This document shows, in pieces, positions 55,805 through 64,000 of a DNA stretch of 64,000 bases. This stretch comes from Paracoccus luteus. Its GTDB lineage: Bacteria; Pseudomonadota; Alphaproteobacteria; Rhodobacterales; Rhodobacteraceae. The position numbers were made by a program, and so were the translations under genes. The notes beneath the pieces were generated by a model. That model was given only the letters and a program-made list of their open reading frames with translations, was not told the DNA's origin and did not search any database. The stretch spans positions 496,001-560,000 of the forward strand of contig NZ_SDEA01000001.1 in assembly GCF_004522155.1 (NCBI RefSeq), written 5' to 3'. Within the stretch, counting starts at the first letter, position 1; each line of letters begins with the position of its first letter.

Positions 55805-57154
55805 TCAGACCAGCGCGGTGATGCGGCGGCGGCGCCAGACCAGCAGATACCACGCCCCCTGTCCGACCAGCAGCGCGGCAAAGTTGGCGACATAAGCCCA
55901 CCAGATGCCCTGCAATCCGAAGGTGCGCGACAGGAACACCGCCAGCGGCAGCTCGACCAGCAGGACGCAGCCCATCGCGATCAGCATCGGCGCGATGACC
56001 GTGCCGGACGCGCGCATGATCCCCGAAAAGATCGTGCCGGCCCCGAACAGCAGCGCCGACCAGCTGACGATGTGCAGCAGGTGCTGGGCCAAATCCACGA
56101 CCTCGGGTTCGGACAGGAACAGCGACACCACGGGGCGCGAGAACAGATAGACCAGCGCGACCAGCCCGCCGGTCAGCGCCAGGTTCATCGCCATCGCCGT
56201 GCGCAGCACCGCCCCCAGCCGGTGCGAATGTCCCGCGCCGATGGCCTGCGCGCCAAAGATCGACGCGGCGATGGCGATCGACAGCGCCGGGAACTGCGCA
56301 TAGGCCTGCACCTGGCTGACCGCGCCGTAAGCCGCCGTCGCGTCCGAGCCGAAGCGGTTGATCAGCCCCACGATCACCAGCCCCGACAGCGATCCGACGA
56401 CCAGCTGCGCCCCCGTCGGCAACCCGATCCTCAGCACGGTCTTCAACAGCGACGGATCGGGCACCAGCGCCGCCAGCAGCGCCCGCCCCGGCGCCAGCGG
56501 ATGGGACCGGGCGCGCAGCCACAGCGCCAGCACCACCAGCCCCGCGGCCTGCGCGATGCCCGCGGACCAGGCCGCGGCGGCGACGCCCATCCCCAGCTGC
56601 GCCACCATGACGACCGTCATCACGCCCGACACGACAGTCGCCACCGCCTGCACCACCAGCGGCCGGACCGAATCGCCGGTGCCGCGCAGCAGCGCGCCCG
56701 CGACGATGAACAGGAACAGCACCGGCATCGTGGCGAACGCCGCGCGGGCATAGGTCACGGCCGCCGCCATGATGTCGGGCGGCGTGCCCATCAGCCGCAG
56801 GATCGCGGGCGCGGCCAGCCAGCCGCCGCCGCCGATGACCAGCGCCAGCCCCAGCGTGACGCCGATGGCCGTCCCGCCGATGCGCTGCACAAGGTCGATC
56901 TTGCGCGCGCCCCAGGCCTGCCCGATCAGCACGCTGGCCCCCGAGGTCACGCCGATCAGGAAGGCAATGAAGAAGAACGCCAGCGGCATGAAGGTCGCCA
57001 TCGCCGCCAGCGCGCCCGTCCCCAGCATCCGTCCGACCACGATGGCGTTGATCGTCATCGACAGCGATTGCAGGATGTTCTGCCCGATCAGCGGCAGCAG
57101 AAAGACCAGAAAGGCGCGCCACAGCGGGCCGGTGTAAAGCTGCGTTCTGGGCAT
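55805..57154 (-). CDS. MATE family efflux transporter
   Basis: A 449-residue membrane protein with twelve predicted helices in two related halves. Typical positions: LPLIGQNILQSLSMTINAIV at the start, GVTSGASVLIGQAWGA, GALLRGTGDSVRPLVVQAVA, and SIFGAQAIGAGHSHRLG in the second half. Family members export cationic drugs or metabolites by Na+ or H+ antiport; substrate unknown. It may share a transcript with the sugar operon upstream, 83 nt away. Confidence 0.92.
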   Translation of the reverse strand: MPRTQLYTGPLWRAFLVFLLPLIGQNILQSLSMTINAIVVGRMLGTGALAAMATFMPLAFFFIAFLIGVTSGASVLIGQAWGARKIDLVQRIGGTAIGVTLGLALVIGGGGWLAAPAILRLMGTPPDIMAAAVTYARAAFATMPVLFLFIVAGALLRGTGDSVRPLVVQAVATVVSGVMTVVMVAQLGMGVAAAAWSAGIAQAAGLVVLALWLRARSHPLAPGRALLAALVPDPSLLKTVLRIGLPTGAQLVVGSLSGLVIVGLINRFGSDATAAYGAVSQVQAYAQFPALSIAIAASIFGAQAIGAGHSHRLGAVLRTAMAMNLALTGGLVALVYLFSRPVVSLFLSEPEVVDLAQHLLHIVSWSALLFGAGTIFSGIMRASGTVIAPMLIAMGCVLLVELPLAVFLSRTFGLQGIWWAYVANFAALLVGQGAWYLLVWRRRRITALV

Positions 57155-57237
57155 CGGCGATCTTTCGGCTGGGGCGGTCTGCCCGGTCTGCGGACCGGGG
57201 GCGGTTCACCGGCACAACCCGGCGGCGGCGCGCGGGT

Positions 57238-58185
57238 TCAGTCCGGTCCCGCGCCACCCGCCCGGCGGGCGCGGCAGGCCGCGACGGCGGCGGCGACCGA
57301 CGCCTGCATCTGCGCGGCCGTGGGCGGCACGTAGCCCCATGCGCGCGCGCGGGCCGAGGACATCAGCTTGGCGCGCATCCCCTCGGGCCGGGACAGATCG
57401 TGGGTGAACCGGCCGCCCCAGTCCGCCGCGCGGGCGACCATCGCGTAATAGTCGTTGACCGAGCGATCCTCGTCCGCCCCCACGTTCAGCAGCGGCGGCA
57501 GGTCGGCCAGCCGCGGCAGGGCCGACAGGATGAACCGGGCAAGGTGGTCCGCGTCCATGAACTCGCGCCGCGCCGTGCCGCTGCCCCAGATCTCGACCAC
57601 ATCGCGCCCCGCGTCCTGCGCGTCCACGACCTTGGTGATCGCCGCCGCCAGCAGATGCGCCGACGCCGCGCCGAAGTGGTCGCGCGTGCCGAACAGATTG
57701 CAGGGGATCAGGGTGCGATAGGCGACGCCCGCCCGCCGCGACAGATATTCGCACAGCCGCGCGCCGGTGATCTTGGCCAGCGCATAGCCCTCGTTCGTGG
57801 GCTCAAGCGGCGCGGCCAGGATGTCGCCCTCGACCAGCGGCTGGCGGTGGTCGCGCGGATACATGCAGGACGACCCCAGAAACATCAGCCGCGGGACGCC
57901 GGCCCGCGCCGCGCCGTTGATGACGGCGTCGTTGATCCGCAGGTTTTCGGTCAGAAACCCCGCCGGGTCGGCGATGTTGGCGGCGATCCCGCCCACCCGC
58001 GCGGCGGCGTGGATGACGGCATCGACGGGGTTCGCCGCCAGCCAGTCCGCGACCGCCACCCGGTCGGTCAGGTCAAGGTCGGCGCGTGCGGGCGCCAGCA
58101 GCGTCACGCCCGGCGCGACCTGCGGGGCCAGATGCCGGATCGTGGCCCCCAGCATCCCCGATCCGCCGGTCAGCCAAACCCTCAT
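57238..58185 (-). CDS. fcl: GDP-L-fucose synthase family NAD-dependent epimerase/reductase
   Basis: A 315-residue SDR enzyme. VWLTGGSGMLGATI is the NADP-binding motif; FLGSSCMYPRDHRQP holds the catalytic Ser and Cys, NEGYALAKITG the YxxxK pair, and CNLFGTRDHFGAASAHLL the epimerisation His. Fcl turns GDP-4-keto-6-deoxymannose into GDP-L-fucose; the related ColC makes GDP-colitose. Both share these residues. Given the ColD-like gene in the operon, either product is possible. Confidence 0.9.
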   Translation of the reverse strand: MRVWLTGGSGMLGATIRHLAPQVAPGVTLLAPARADLDLTDRVAVADWLAANPVDAVIHAAARVGGIAANIADPAGFLTENLRINDAVINGAARAGVPRLMFLGSSCMYPRDHRQPLVEGDILAAPLEPTNEGYALAKITGARLCEYLSRRAGVAYRTLIPCNLFGTRDHFGAASAHLLAAAITKVVDAQDAGRDVVEIWGSGTARREFMDADHLARFILSALPRLADLPPLLNVGADEDRSVNDYYAMVARAADWGGRFTHDLSRPEGMRAKLMSSARARAWGYVPPTAAQMQASVAAAVAACRARRAGGAGPD

Positions 58186-59609
58186 GTGCGGGAATACACG
58201 TCTTCATAGCGGATGATGTCGTCCTCGCCCAAGTAAACGCCGGTCTGCACCTCGATCAGCACCATCGGCACCTTGCCGGGGTTCTCCATGCGGTGGACGG
58301 CGCCCAGCGGCACATAGATCGACTGGTTTTCCGTCACCAGCGTCACCGTGTCGTCCACCGTCACCCGCGCGGTGCCGCTGACGACGATCCAGTGCTCGGA
58401 CCGGTGGACGTGGCTTTGCAGGCTCAGCGCCGCGCCGGGATGGACGACGATGCGCTTGACCTGAAAGCGGTCGGCCATGACCAGCGTCTCGAACCAGCCC
58501 CAGGGCCTGTGGTCGCGGCGGAACGTCTCGGCCTGCCGTGCGCCCTTGGATTTCAGCGCCGCCACCGCCTGCTTGACGTCCTGAGCGCGGTCCATGTCGG
58601 CGACCAGCACCGCGTCGTTGGTGGCAACCACCATGACGTTGGACAGGCCGATGCCCACGACCTGCATGTCGTCGTGTTCCGACCGCAGCAGCACGTCGCG
58701 GCAGTCGATGGCGGTGGACCGCGCGTCCGTCACCACCCCGTCGGGGGCGGGCGCGCCGATCTGGTTCTCGCGCCAGATCGCGTCCCAGCCGCCCAGATCC
58801 GACCAGTGGTCGGCAAAGCGCACCACAGACAGCGCGTCGGATTTCTCCATCACCGCATAGTCGATGGACAGGTCGGGCAGGCCGTTCCACGGCTCTGGCG
58901 CCAGCCGCAGGAACCCAAGGTCGGGCCGCGCCTGATCCAGCGCCGCCTGCACGGGGTCCACGAACTCGGGCGCATGGGCGCGGAACGCCGCGATCATGGT
59001 CGCCGCGGAAAACAGGAAGATCCCTGCGTTCCACAGGAACCGCCCGTCCGCCAGCATCGCCTGCGCGCGGTCCGCGTCGGGCTTTTCGACGAACCGGCGC
59101 AGGGGGGCGGGGCCGTCGGTGGCGTCGCCCTCGACCTCAAGCCAGCCATAGCCCGTCTCGGCCCGCGTGGGCTGAATGCCGAAGGTCACGATGCGGCCCG
59201 CGCGCGCCAGCGGCAGGCCCTGATCGACGGCGCGGCCGAACGCCTCGGCATCGGGGACGACGTGGTCCGAGGGCGCGACCAGCATCACCGCGTCGGGATC
59301 GGTCTGCGCCAGATACAGCGCCGCGGCCAGCACGGCGGGCGCGGTGTTGCGGCCCGCAGGCTCGATCAGGATCGCGGCCGGGTCCAGGGCGACCTCGGCC
59401 AGCTGTTCGGTCACGATAAAGCGGAAATCGGCGTTGGTCATCACGACGGGCGCGCCATAGCGCGGCCCCGACAGCCGCAGTGCGGACGCCTGAAACAGCG
59501 TGCGCTCCCCGATCAGCGGCGCAAACTGCTTGGGAAACGACTTGCGCGACACGGGCCACAGGCGCGTGCCGCTGCCGCCCGACAACAGGACCGGCGTGAT
59601 CTGGTTCAT
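58182..59609 (-). CDS. mannose-1-phosphate guanylyltransferase / mannose-6-phosphate isomerase
   Basis: A 475-residue bifunctional enzyme (ManC/CpsB/AlgA type). The guanylyltransferase part shows [28 protein letters not shown] and RRFVEKPD; the C-terminal cupin isomerase part has [29 protein letters not shown] and [12 protein letters not shown]. Supplies GDP-mannose to gmd. Start 59609 overlaps the gmd stop (ATGA) and its own stop overlaps the fcl start. Confidence 0.95.
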   Translation of the reverse strand: MNQITPVLLSGGSGTRLWPVSRKSFPKQFAPLIGERTLFQASALRLSGPRYGAPVVMTNADFRFIVTEQLAEVALDPAAILIEPAGRNTAPAVLAAALYLAQTDPDAVMLVAPSDHVVPDAEAFGRAVDQGLPLARAGRIVTFGIQPTRAETGYGWLEVEGDATDGPAPLRRFVEKPDADRAQAMLADGRFLWNAGIFLFSAATMIAAFRAHAPEFVDPVQAALDQARPDLGFLRLAPEPWNGLPDLSIDYAVMEKSDALSVVRFADHWSDLGGWDAIWRENQIGAPAPDGVVTDARSTAIDCRDVLLRSEHDDMQVVGIGLSNVMVVATNDAVLVADMDRAQDVKQAVAALKSKGARQAETFRRDHRPWGWFETLVMADRFQVKRIVVHPGAALSLQSHVHRSEHWIVVSGTARVTVDDTVTLVTENQSIYVPLGAVHRMENPGKVPMVLIEVQTGVYLGEDDIIRYEDVYSRT

Positions 59610-60682
59610 TCGACGACCCCATAGGCGCGGCGCGCCAGCCTTTCGGTTTCCAGCAGCCGCCGATCCTCGGCGACCATCTCGGCCACCATTTGCGGAAAGG
59701 GCGTGGTCGCTGTCCAGCCCAGTCGGTCGCGCGCCTTGGTCGCGTCGCCGCACAGCCGGTCCACCTCGGTCGGGCGGAAATAGACCGGGTCGATCTGGAT
59801 CAGGCAGCGGTCGGTGCCGGCCTGATAGCCGCATTCGTCCACGCCCGCGCCGCGCCAGTCCAGCGCCACCCCCGCCTCGGCGAAGGCCATTTCGCAGAAC
59901 TGGCGGACGCTGTGCATCCGTCCGGTCGCCAGCACGAAATCGTCCGGCGCGGGGTGCTGGACGATGCGCCACATCCCCTCGACATAGTCGCGGGCGTGGC
60001 CCCAGTCGCGCAGCGCGTCAAGGTTGCCCAGATACAGCCGGTCCTGCAGCCCCAGCGTGATCGCGGCCACCGCACGGGTGATCTTGCGGGTGACGAAGGT
60101 TTCGCCCCGCACCGGGCTTTCGTGGTTGAACAGGATGCCGTTGGACGCAAACATCCCATAGGCGTCGCGATAGTTCACCGTGATCCAATAGGCGTAAAGC
60201 TTGGCCGCCGCATAGGGCGAGCGCGGGCGGAACGGCGTCGTTTCGGACTGCGGCGTTTCGGCCACGGCGCCATACAGCTCGGACGTGGACGCCTGATAGA
60301 ACCGCGTCCGCTTTTCCATCCCCAGCAGGCGGATCGCCTCGAGCAGGCGCAGCGTGCCGATGCCGTCGGCGTTGGCGGTGTATTCCGGCATCTCGAAGCT
60401 GACCTTGACGTGGCTTTGCGCGGCAAGGTTATAGATCTCGTCGGGCTGGGTTTCGGCCACGGTGCGGATCAGCGCCGTCGAATCGGTCATGTCGCCATAG
60501 TGCAGGTGAAAGCGGCCGTTGCGGTGCGGGTCGATCTGCAGATGGTCGATCCGCCCGGTGTTGAAGCTGGACGACCGGCGTTTGATGCCGTGGACGACAT
60601 AGCCTTTGGCCAGCAGCATCTCGGCCAGATAGGCGCCGTCCTGCCCGGTGATCCCGGTGATAAGCGCGGTTTTCGCGGTCAT
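59606..60682 (-). CDS. gmd: GDP-mannose 4,6-dehydratase
   Basis: A 358-residue SDR that makes GDP-4-keto-6-deoxy-D-mannose. [19 protein letters not shown], the substrate loop [15 protein letters not shown], catalytic [12 protein letters not shown] and [18 protein letters not shown] (YxxxK), and [16 protein letters not shown] are canonical. Its product is the branch point for fucose, colitose, perosamine and rhamnose. Second gene in the operon, 10 nt after the DegT-like gene. Confidence 0.97.
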   Translation of the reverse strand: MTAKTALITGITGQDGAYLAEMLLAKGYVVHGIKRRSSSFNTGRIDHLQIDPHRNGRFHLHYGDMTDSTALIRTVAETQPDEIYNLAAQSHVKVSFEMPEYTANADGIGTLRLLEAIRLLGMEKRTRFYQASTSELYGAVAETPQSETTPFRPRSPYAAAKLYAYWITVNYRDAYGMFASNGILFNHESPVRGETFVTRKITRAVAAITLGLQDRLYLGNLDALRDWGHARDYVEGMWRIVQHPAPDDFVLATGRMHSVRQFCEMAFAEAGVALDWRGAGVDECGYQAGTDRCLIQIDPVYFRPTEVDRLCGDATKARDRLGWTATTPFPQMVAEMVAEDRRLLETERLARRAYGVVE

Positions 60683-60692
60683 GCTTCCCCCT

Positions 60693-61865
60693 TCAGCCCT
60701 GCGCGGCGACCGCGCCCACGACCTCGCGCAGCCGCGCGATCTGGTCGGGGATGGGATAGTGGTGGTTGCCGGTGAACAGCCCGTCGGTGTCGACGGCCTC
60801 GGCCGCGGGCACCGGGCCTGCGACGCTGTGGTCCAGCTTGGCGATGACCGGATTTGCCAGGAAATTGCCCGCGACCACCGGGCGCGATTCGATGCCCGCG
60901 GCGGTCAGGGCGCGCACCAGCTCGGCCCGCCGCCCGGCCAGCCGGCCGCGCAGGGTCATGGCAAAGCCGAACCACGACGACCTGCCCGTCTCGGCCTGGA
61001 TGCGGACATCGGGCAGGTCGGCAAAGGCTTGCGCGAACAGCGCCCCGTTGGCGCGCCGCGCCGCCACGAACCCCGGCAGCCGTTCCAGCTGCGGCACGCC
61101 CAAGGCCCCCTCAAGTTCCAGCGGGCGCAGGTTATAACCGGGCAGCACGAACCGGAACTGGCGCACGAAGGGGTCTGGATCGACCGGCAGATGCGTGTCG
61201 GGGGGCAGGTCGCGCACCCAGCCATGCGCGCGCAGCGACAGCATCGTGTCATAAAGCTTGCGGTCGTCGGTCACGACCATCCCGCCCTCCATCGTGCAGA
61301 TGTGGTGCGAGAAAAAGCTGGAGAAGGTGCCGAACAGCCCGAACGTCCCGGCCTGCCGCCCGCCCAGCGTGGCGCCCATCGACTCGCAGTTGTCCTCGGC
61401 CAGGATCAGCCCGTGCCGGTCGCAGATGGCGCGCAGGTCGGTCAGCGCGGCGGGGTTGCCCAGCAGGTTGACGGCCAGCACCGCGCGGGTGCGCGGGGTG
61501 ATCGCGGCCTCGACCAGCGCGGGGTCGATGTTCAACGTGCCCGGGTCGATGTCCACGAACCGCAGCCGCAGGCCGTTCTGGGTGACGGGGAAATAGGTGG
61601 TGGACCAGCTGACGGCGGGCACGATCACCTCGTCCCCCGCGGTCCAGCCCAGGTCGGGGTGCCAGAAGGCGGCGGCGATGGCCAGCAGGTTGGCGGACGA
61701 CCCGGACGAGGCCATCACCGCGTAACGGCTGCCGGCCCAGGCGGCGAACGCCTGCTCGAACGCGCGGACCTCGGCGCCCATCGTGAAGCGTCCCGACCGG
61801 ATGACCCGGTCAAGCGCGGCATACTCGGCGTCGGCCCAGGTGGTCGAGGCAAGAGGATAGAACAT
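60693..61865 (-). CDS. DegT/DnrJ/EryC1/StrS family enzyme, probable ColD/RfbH-like 3-dehydratase
   Basis: A 390-residue PLP-fold protein. [30 protein letters not shown] and [16 protein letters not shown] place it in the DegT family. At the active site, where aminotransferases have the PLP-binding lysine, it reads [18 protein letters not shown]: His instead of Lys. That swap defines ColD (GDP-4-keto-6-deoxymannose 3-dehydratase) and RfbH, which deoxygenate C-3. With gmd next to it, a GDP-3,6-dideoxyhexose such as colitose is a reasonable product. First gene of the operon. Confidence 0.87.
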   Translation of the reverse strand: MFYPLASTTWADAEYAALDRVIRSGRFTMGAEVRAFEQAFAAWAGSRYAVMASSGSSANLLAIAAAFWHPDLGWTAGDEVIVPAVSWSTTYFPVTQNGLRLRFVDIDPGTLNIDPALVEAAITPRTRAVLAVNLLGNPAALTDLRAICDRHGLILAEDNCESMGATLGGRQAGTFGLFGTFSSFFSHHICTMEGGMVVTDDRKLYDTMLSLRAHGWVRDLPPDTHLPVDPDPFVRQFRFVLPGYNLRPLELEGALGVPQLERLPGFVAARRANGALFAQAFADLPDVRIQAETGRSSWFGFAMTLRGRLAGRRAELVRALTAAGIESRPVVAGNFLANPVIAKLDHSVAGPVPAAEAVDTDGLFTGNHHYPIPDQIARLREVVGAVAAQG

Positions 61866-62010
61866 GAAGCCCCCGCGGCGTCAGGCCTTTCGGCGGCCCG
61901 CCGGTTGTGTGCCCGGTTTGGGCGGCGGTGTCACGGGTGGTCACGCAGGGGGGCGCCTGTCGCCCCGCCGGGGATGCGCGGGGGACGGCAACGGCATCGG
62001 CCCGAAACGC

Positions 62011-62034
62011 AAAAGGCCCGCCAAGCGGCAGGCC
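62011..62034 (-). terminator. rho-independent terminator of the DUF882 gene
   Basis: On the minus strand GGCCTGCC, loop GCTT, GGCGGGCC (one G-T pair) is followed by TTTT, about 30 nt after the stop at 62065. Good stem and T-tract. The rest of the 199-nt gap to the DegT-family gene should hold the sugar operon promoter, which I cannot pinpoint. Confidence 0.8.
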
Positions 62035-62064
62035 CTGTGCATCCGTGCGTCGGGTCGGGCCGGT

Positions 62065-62622
62065 TCAGCCGCCCCAGGTCCGCAGCGGGCCGCAGTCCAT
62101 GTGGACGAAGTTCGACCGAGAGTATTTGCCCACGCCGCCCGCCTTGCAGGTGGCCGCGGCCTTGTACATCTGGCCGACGGACCGCGACTTCAGCCGCAGG
62201 TCGGCCGCCTTGCCCGTCATGTGCAGCGAGTTGCGCGCCACCCCCGACGACCGCGACCGCAGCATGGCGTTGGTCTTGGGCGAGCGATAGCCCGACAGCA
62301 TCATATAGGGTTCGTTGGTCTGCAGCAGCCGGTGGCTGGCGGCCGCGATGTCGATCATGCGCGGATCGACCCCGATCACCTGTCCGGTGCGCCAGTCGCG
62401 CATGAACACGTTGACCTCGTTCAGGGCGTCGCGGATGTACTTTCCCTCGACCCAATAGACGGTGTCGATGCTTTCGCCCGTCCTGCCCGAATACATGCGG
62501 ACCCGGCGATAGTCGCCGGCCCCCCGGATGATGCCGAAGGCATTGGCCATCACCGGCGCCGCCGCGACCGTGGTCGCCGCGAATACGCCCAGAATGCCGC
62601 GACGCGAGAATTCGAAGGTCAT
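62065..62622 (-). CDS. DUF882 domain-containing protein (YcbK-like, M15 peptidase fold), Tat-exported
   Basis: A 185-residue secreted protein. The N-terminus FEFSRRGILGVFAATTVAAA has a twin-arginine motif. The zinc-peptidase-like site is SGYRSPKTNAML, NSLHMTGKAADLRL (HxxxxxxD) and NFVHMDCGPLRTWG. Family members resemble peptidoglycan D-Ala-D-Ala/L-Ala-D-Glu peptidases. It diverges from an L,D-transpeptidase gene, so both may be wall-remodelling enzymes under common control. Confidence 0.9.
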   Translation of the reverse strand: MTFEFSRRGILGVFAATTVAAAPVMANAFGIIRGAGDYRRVRMYSGRTGESIDTVYWVEGKYIRDALNEVNVFMRDWRTGQVIGVDPRMIDIAAASHRLLQTNEPYMMLSGYRSPKTNAMLRSRSSGVARNSLHMTGKAADLRLKSRSVGQMYKAAATCKAGGVGKYSRSNFVHMDCGPLRTWGG

Positions 62623-62906
62623 GTTCAGATCCGCCTGTCCTGCGTTCGTTTCTGTGCCACCGGTGCGTGGCCGGTCCGGTTTAGATCCGGAATGACTAAC
62701 AATATGTCATCAGCCGCGGTGTTGCGGAACGCTTCGTTCCACCCTCTGGCGATTTTGCGCCCGGATCGGCAAAAACTCGCCTAGCGCAACCTTAGGGCGA
62801 GTGGATGCAGGGCTTTCTGTTCCATGTTTGCAACGTCAAGGGCGTTTTCGCCACGCTCGCGCGGGCGTGTGTGGACCCCTTGGCCGGGGCCGCGCATTCC
62901 TGTGGC

Positions 62907-64000
62907 ATGGCCGCACATCCCTCTTTCCCGCCCGTTTCCGCCCCGCAACCCCGAATCGTCCAGCCTCGCCAAGGGCTACGGCGGCGTCTTGCCGGCGCGG
63001 CACTGGCCGCGCTGATGCCGGTGGCGGCGCTGGCCCAGTTTACCGCGCCGAAGCTCGACTTTACCGCCGACCAGATCGCCCTTGCGCGGGCGGTCGCGCC
63101 CAACGCGGGACTGGCGTCGTGGTATGGTGGCCGGGGGCTGGCGCCGGTCTTTGCCGGGCCGCAGGCCGCCGCGCAACGCGCAGCACTGATCGCGGCGGTC
63201 GAGACGGCCCCCGCGCATGGCCTGCCGCCGCTGCGCTATGGCGCCGACCGCCTTCGGGAACTGGACCGGCCGGACGCGCCGCCGGTCATGGTCGAGGCGG
63301 CCTTCGCGCGCAGCTTTGCCGCCTGGGTCCATGACGTGCAGGGCGGCGTGCTGGACCCCCGCAAGATCGATTCGACCAACAAGCGCCAGGTGATCCGCGT
63401 GCCCGTCGATGAGCTGCTGGCGCGCTTTGCGACGGCGGCGGACCCCGCCGCGGTCCTGGCGCAGCTGGTGCCGCGCGACCCGCGCTATGCGATCCTGCAG
63501 CGGGCGCTGGCAGACGAAGGCGCGCTTGCCGCCCCGCCGGGCACGCCCGCCGTCCCGCCCGGCGCATGGCGCGAGGGGGTGCGCGGCGAAGGCGTGGCCG
63601 CGCTGCGCGCCCGCCTTGCCGCCATCGGCTTTGCCAGCGCCACGGCCGATCGGGCGCTGTTCGATGCCGCGCTGACCGACGCGGTCGCGCGCTATCAGGA
63701 TCGCGCCGGACTGCCCGCCGATGGCGTGGCCGGGCCGAAGACCATCGCCCGGCTGAACCAGGGCCGTGGCCCGCGGGAACGCGCGCTGATGATCTCGCTG
63801 GAACGGATGCGCTGGCTGAACGGGCACGATCTGTCCGCGCGCCACCTGTGGGTCAACCTGCCCGAATACAGCGCCCATATCGTCGAGGGGGGACAGTCCG
63901 TCTTCCAGACCCGCGTGGTCATCGGCAAGACCGACCACGACATGCAGACGCCCGAGTTTTCCGACCAGATGGAGCATGTGGTCGTGAACCCCCGCTGGAA
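62907..64000 (+). CDS. L,D-transpeptidase (YcbB/LdtD-like), partial
   Basis: At least 364 residues, running off the right edge. ATG 62907 gives a signal peptide (LRRRLAGAALAALMPVAALA, cleavage before QFTAP) after a 23-residue Pro-rich lead. A scaffold domain (GLPPLRYGADRLREL, WVHDVQGGVLDPRKID) precedes a peptidoglycan-binding domain (VARYQDRAGLPADGVAGPKT), then the start of the YkuD catalytic domain (LWVNLPEYSAHIVEGGQSVF, MQTPEFSDQMEHVVVNPRW). The catalytic SHGC segment lies outside. It makes 3-3 cross-links or anchors proteins to peptidoglycan. No clear ribosome binding site is seen; the 284-nt gap to the DUF882 gene has a GGAACG-CTT-CGTTCC palindrome at 62726. Confidence 0.88.
   Translation, partial: MAAHPSFPPVSAPQPRIVQPRQGLRRRLAGAALAALMPVAALAQFTAPKLDFTADQIALARAVAPNAGLASWYGGRGLAPVFAGPQAAAQRAALIAAVETAPAHGLPPLRYGADRLRELDRPDAPPVMVEAAFARSFAAWVHDVQGGVLDPRKIDSTNKRQVIRVPVDELLARFATAADPAAVLAQLVPRDPRYAILQRALADEGALAAPPGTPAVPPGAWREGVRGEGVAALRARLAAIGFASATADRALFDAALTDAVARYQDRAGLPADGVAGPKTIARLNQGRGPRERALMISLERMRWLNGHDLSARHLWVNLPEYSAHIVEGGQSVFQTRVVIGKTDHDMQTPEFSDQMEHVVVNPRW

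Noticed and set aside
57238-61865. Perosamine (rfbE/per) pathway
   Set aside because: The DegT-family member lacks the PLP lysine needed for transamination, so a dehydratase fits better.

Overview
The window looks like chromosomal DNA from a high-GC alphaproteobacterium of the Rhodobacterales, most likely Paracoccus or a close relative. The signs are: an atpHAGDC operon without the F0 genes; a bamA-lpx cluster that uses lpxI rather than lpxH; a histidine tRNA with no encoded G-1 and with A73, an alphaproteobacterial trait; and a RutR-type pyrimidine regulator. The genus is inferred from gene content and style. I saw no rRNA, transposase, integrase, prophage or CRISPR array. Almost everything is core metabolism; the accessory material is small and local.

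Layout. 1-4046 (minus): a polar amino acid ABC transporter (ATPase, binding protein, two permeases) ending in a glutamine-synthetase-like enzyme cut by the window edge. 4129-8700 (minus): TerB-like protein, DUF1330 protein, PPK2, a GC-rich repeat-bearing spacer, then clpA. 8887-10473: divergent gloB and a methyltransferase. 10779-15734: F1 ATP synthase operon with a strong terminator. 15802-18661: H-type lectin-like protein, hydrolase, DsbA-fold isomerase and a frameshifted prs. 18758-21443 (minus): purD, a VWA protein and a frameshifted small membrane protein. 21609-23590: Ppx/GppA and rlmE, followed by a five-copy 84-85 bp tandem repeat. 24004-25983 (minus): AraC regulator and miaA. 26080-39992 (plus): one long envelope block, pyrH, MBL hydrolase, frr, uppS, cdsA, dxr, rseP, bamA, an OmpH/Skp-like protein, nadD, fabZ, lpxA, lpxI, lpxB. 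It links UMP phosphorylation, ribosome recycling, isoprenoid and phospholipid precursors, outer-membrane protein assembly and lipid A.

40160-43369 holds ridA, a TauE/SafE permease, a lipid-kinase-like protein, a phosphoesterase and a DUF6324-like protein. tRNA-His is at 43498-43574, followed by an arylformamidase-like hydrolase. 44491-53690 is a pyrimidine or hydantoin catabolic locus: an NMT1/THI5-type ABC importer, dihydropyrimidinase, carbamoyl-amino-acid hydrolase and omega-aminotransferase, with a divergent rutR. A near-perfect RutR palindrome lies between the aminotransferase and rutR. An AT-richer gene for a three-helix membrane protein, with a layout like PycTM/SLATT effectors, sits inside this operon at 49554-50066 and is the most foreign-looking piece of the window.

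53833-57154 carries kup and a MATE exporter. 57238-61865 (minus) is a GDP-deoxyhexose operon: a DegT-family enzyme with His in place of the PLP lysine, gmd, mannose-1-phosphate guanylyltransferase and a GDP-fucose-synthase-like reductase. The window ends with a Tat-exported DUF882 protein and the start of an L,D-transpeptidase.

Two genes, prs and the small membrane protein at 21275-21443, each appear to lack two bases in a CG-rich run. In both cases restoring two bases rejoins the frames exactly, so sequencing or assembly error is the first explanation to test.
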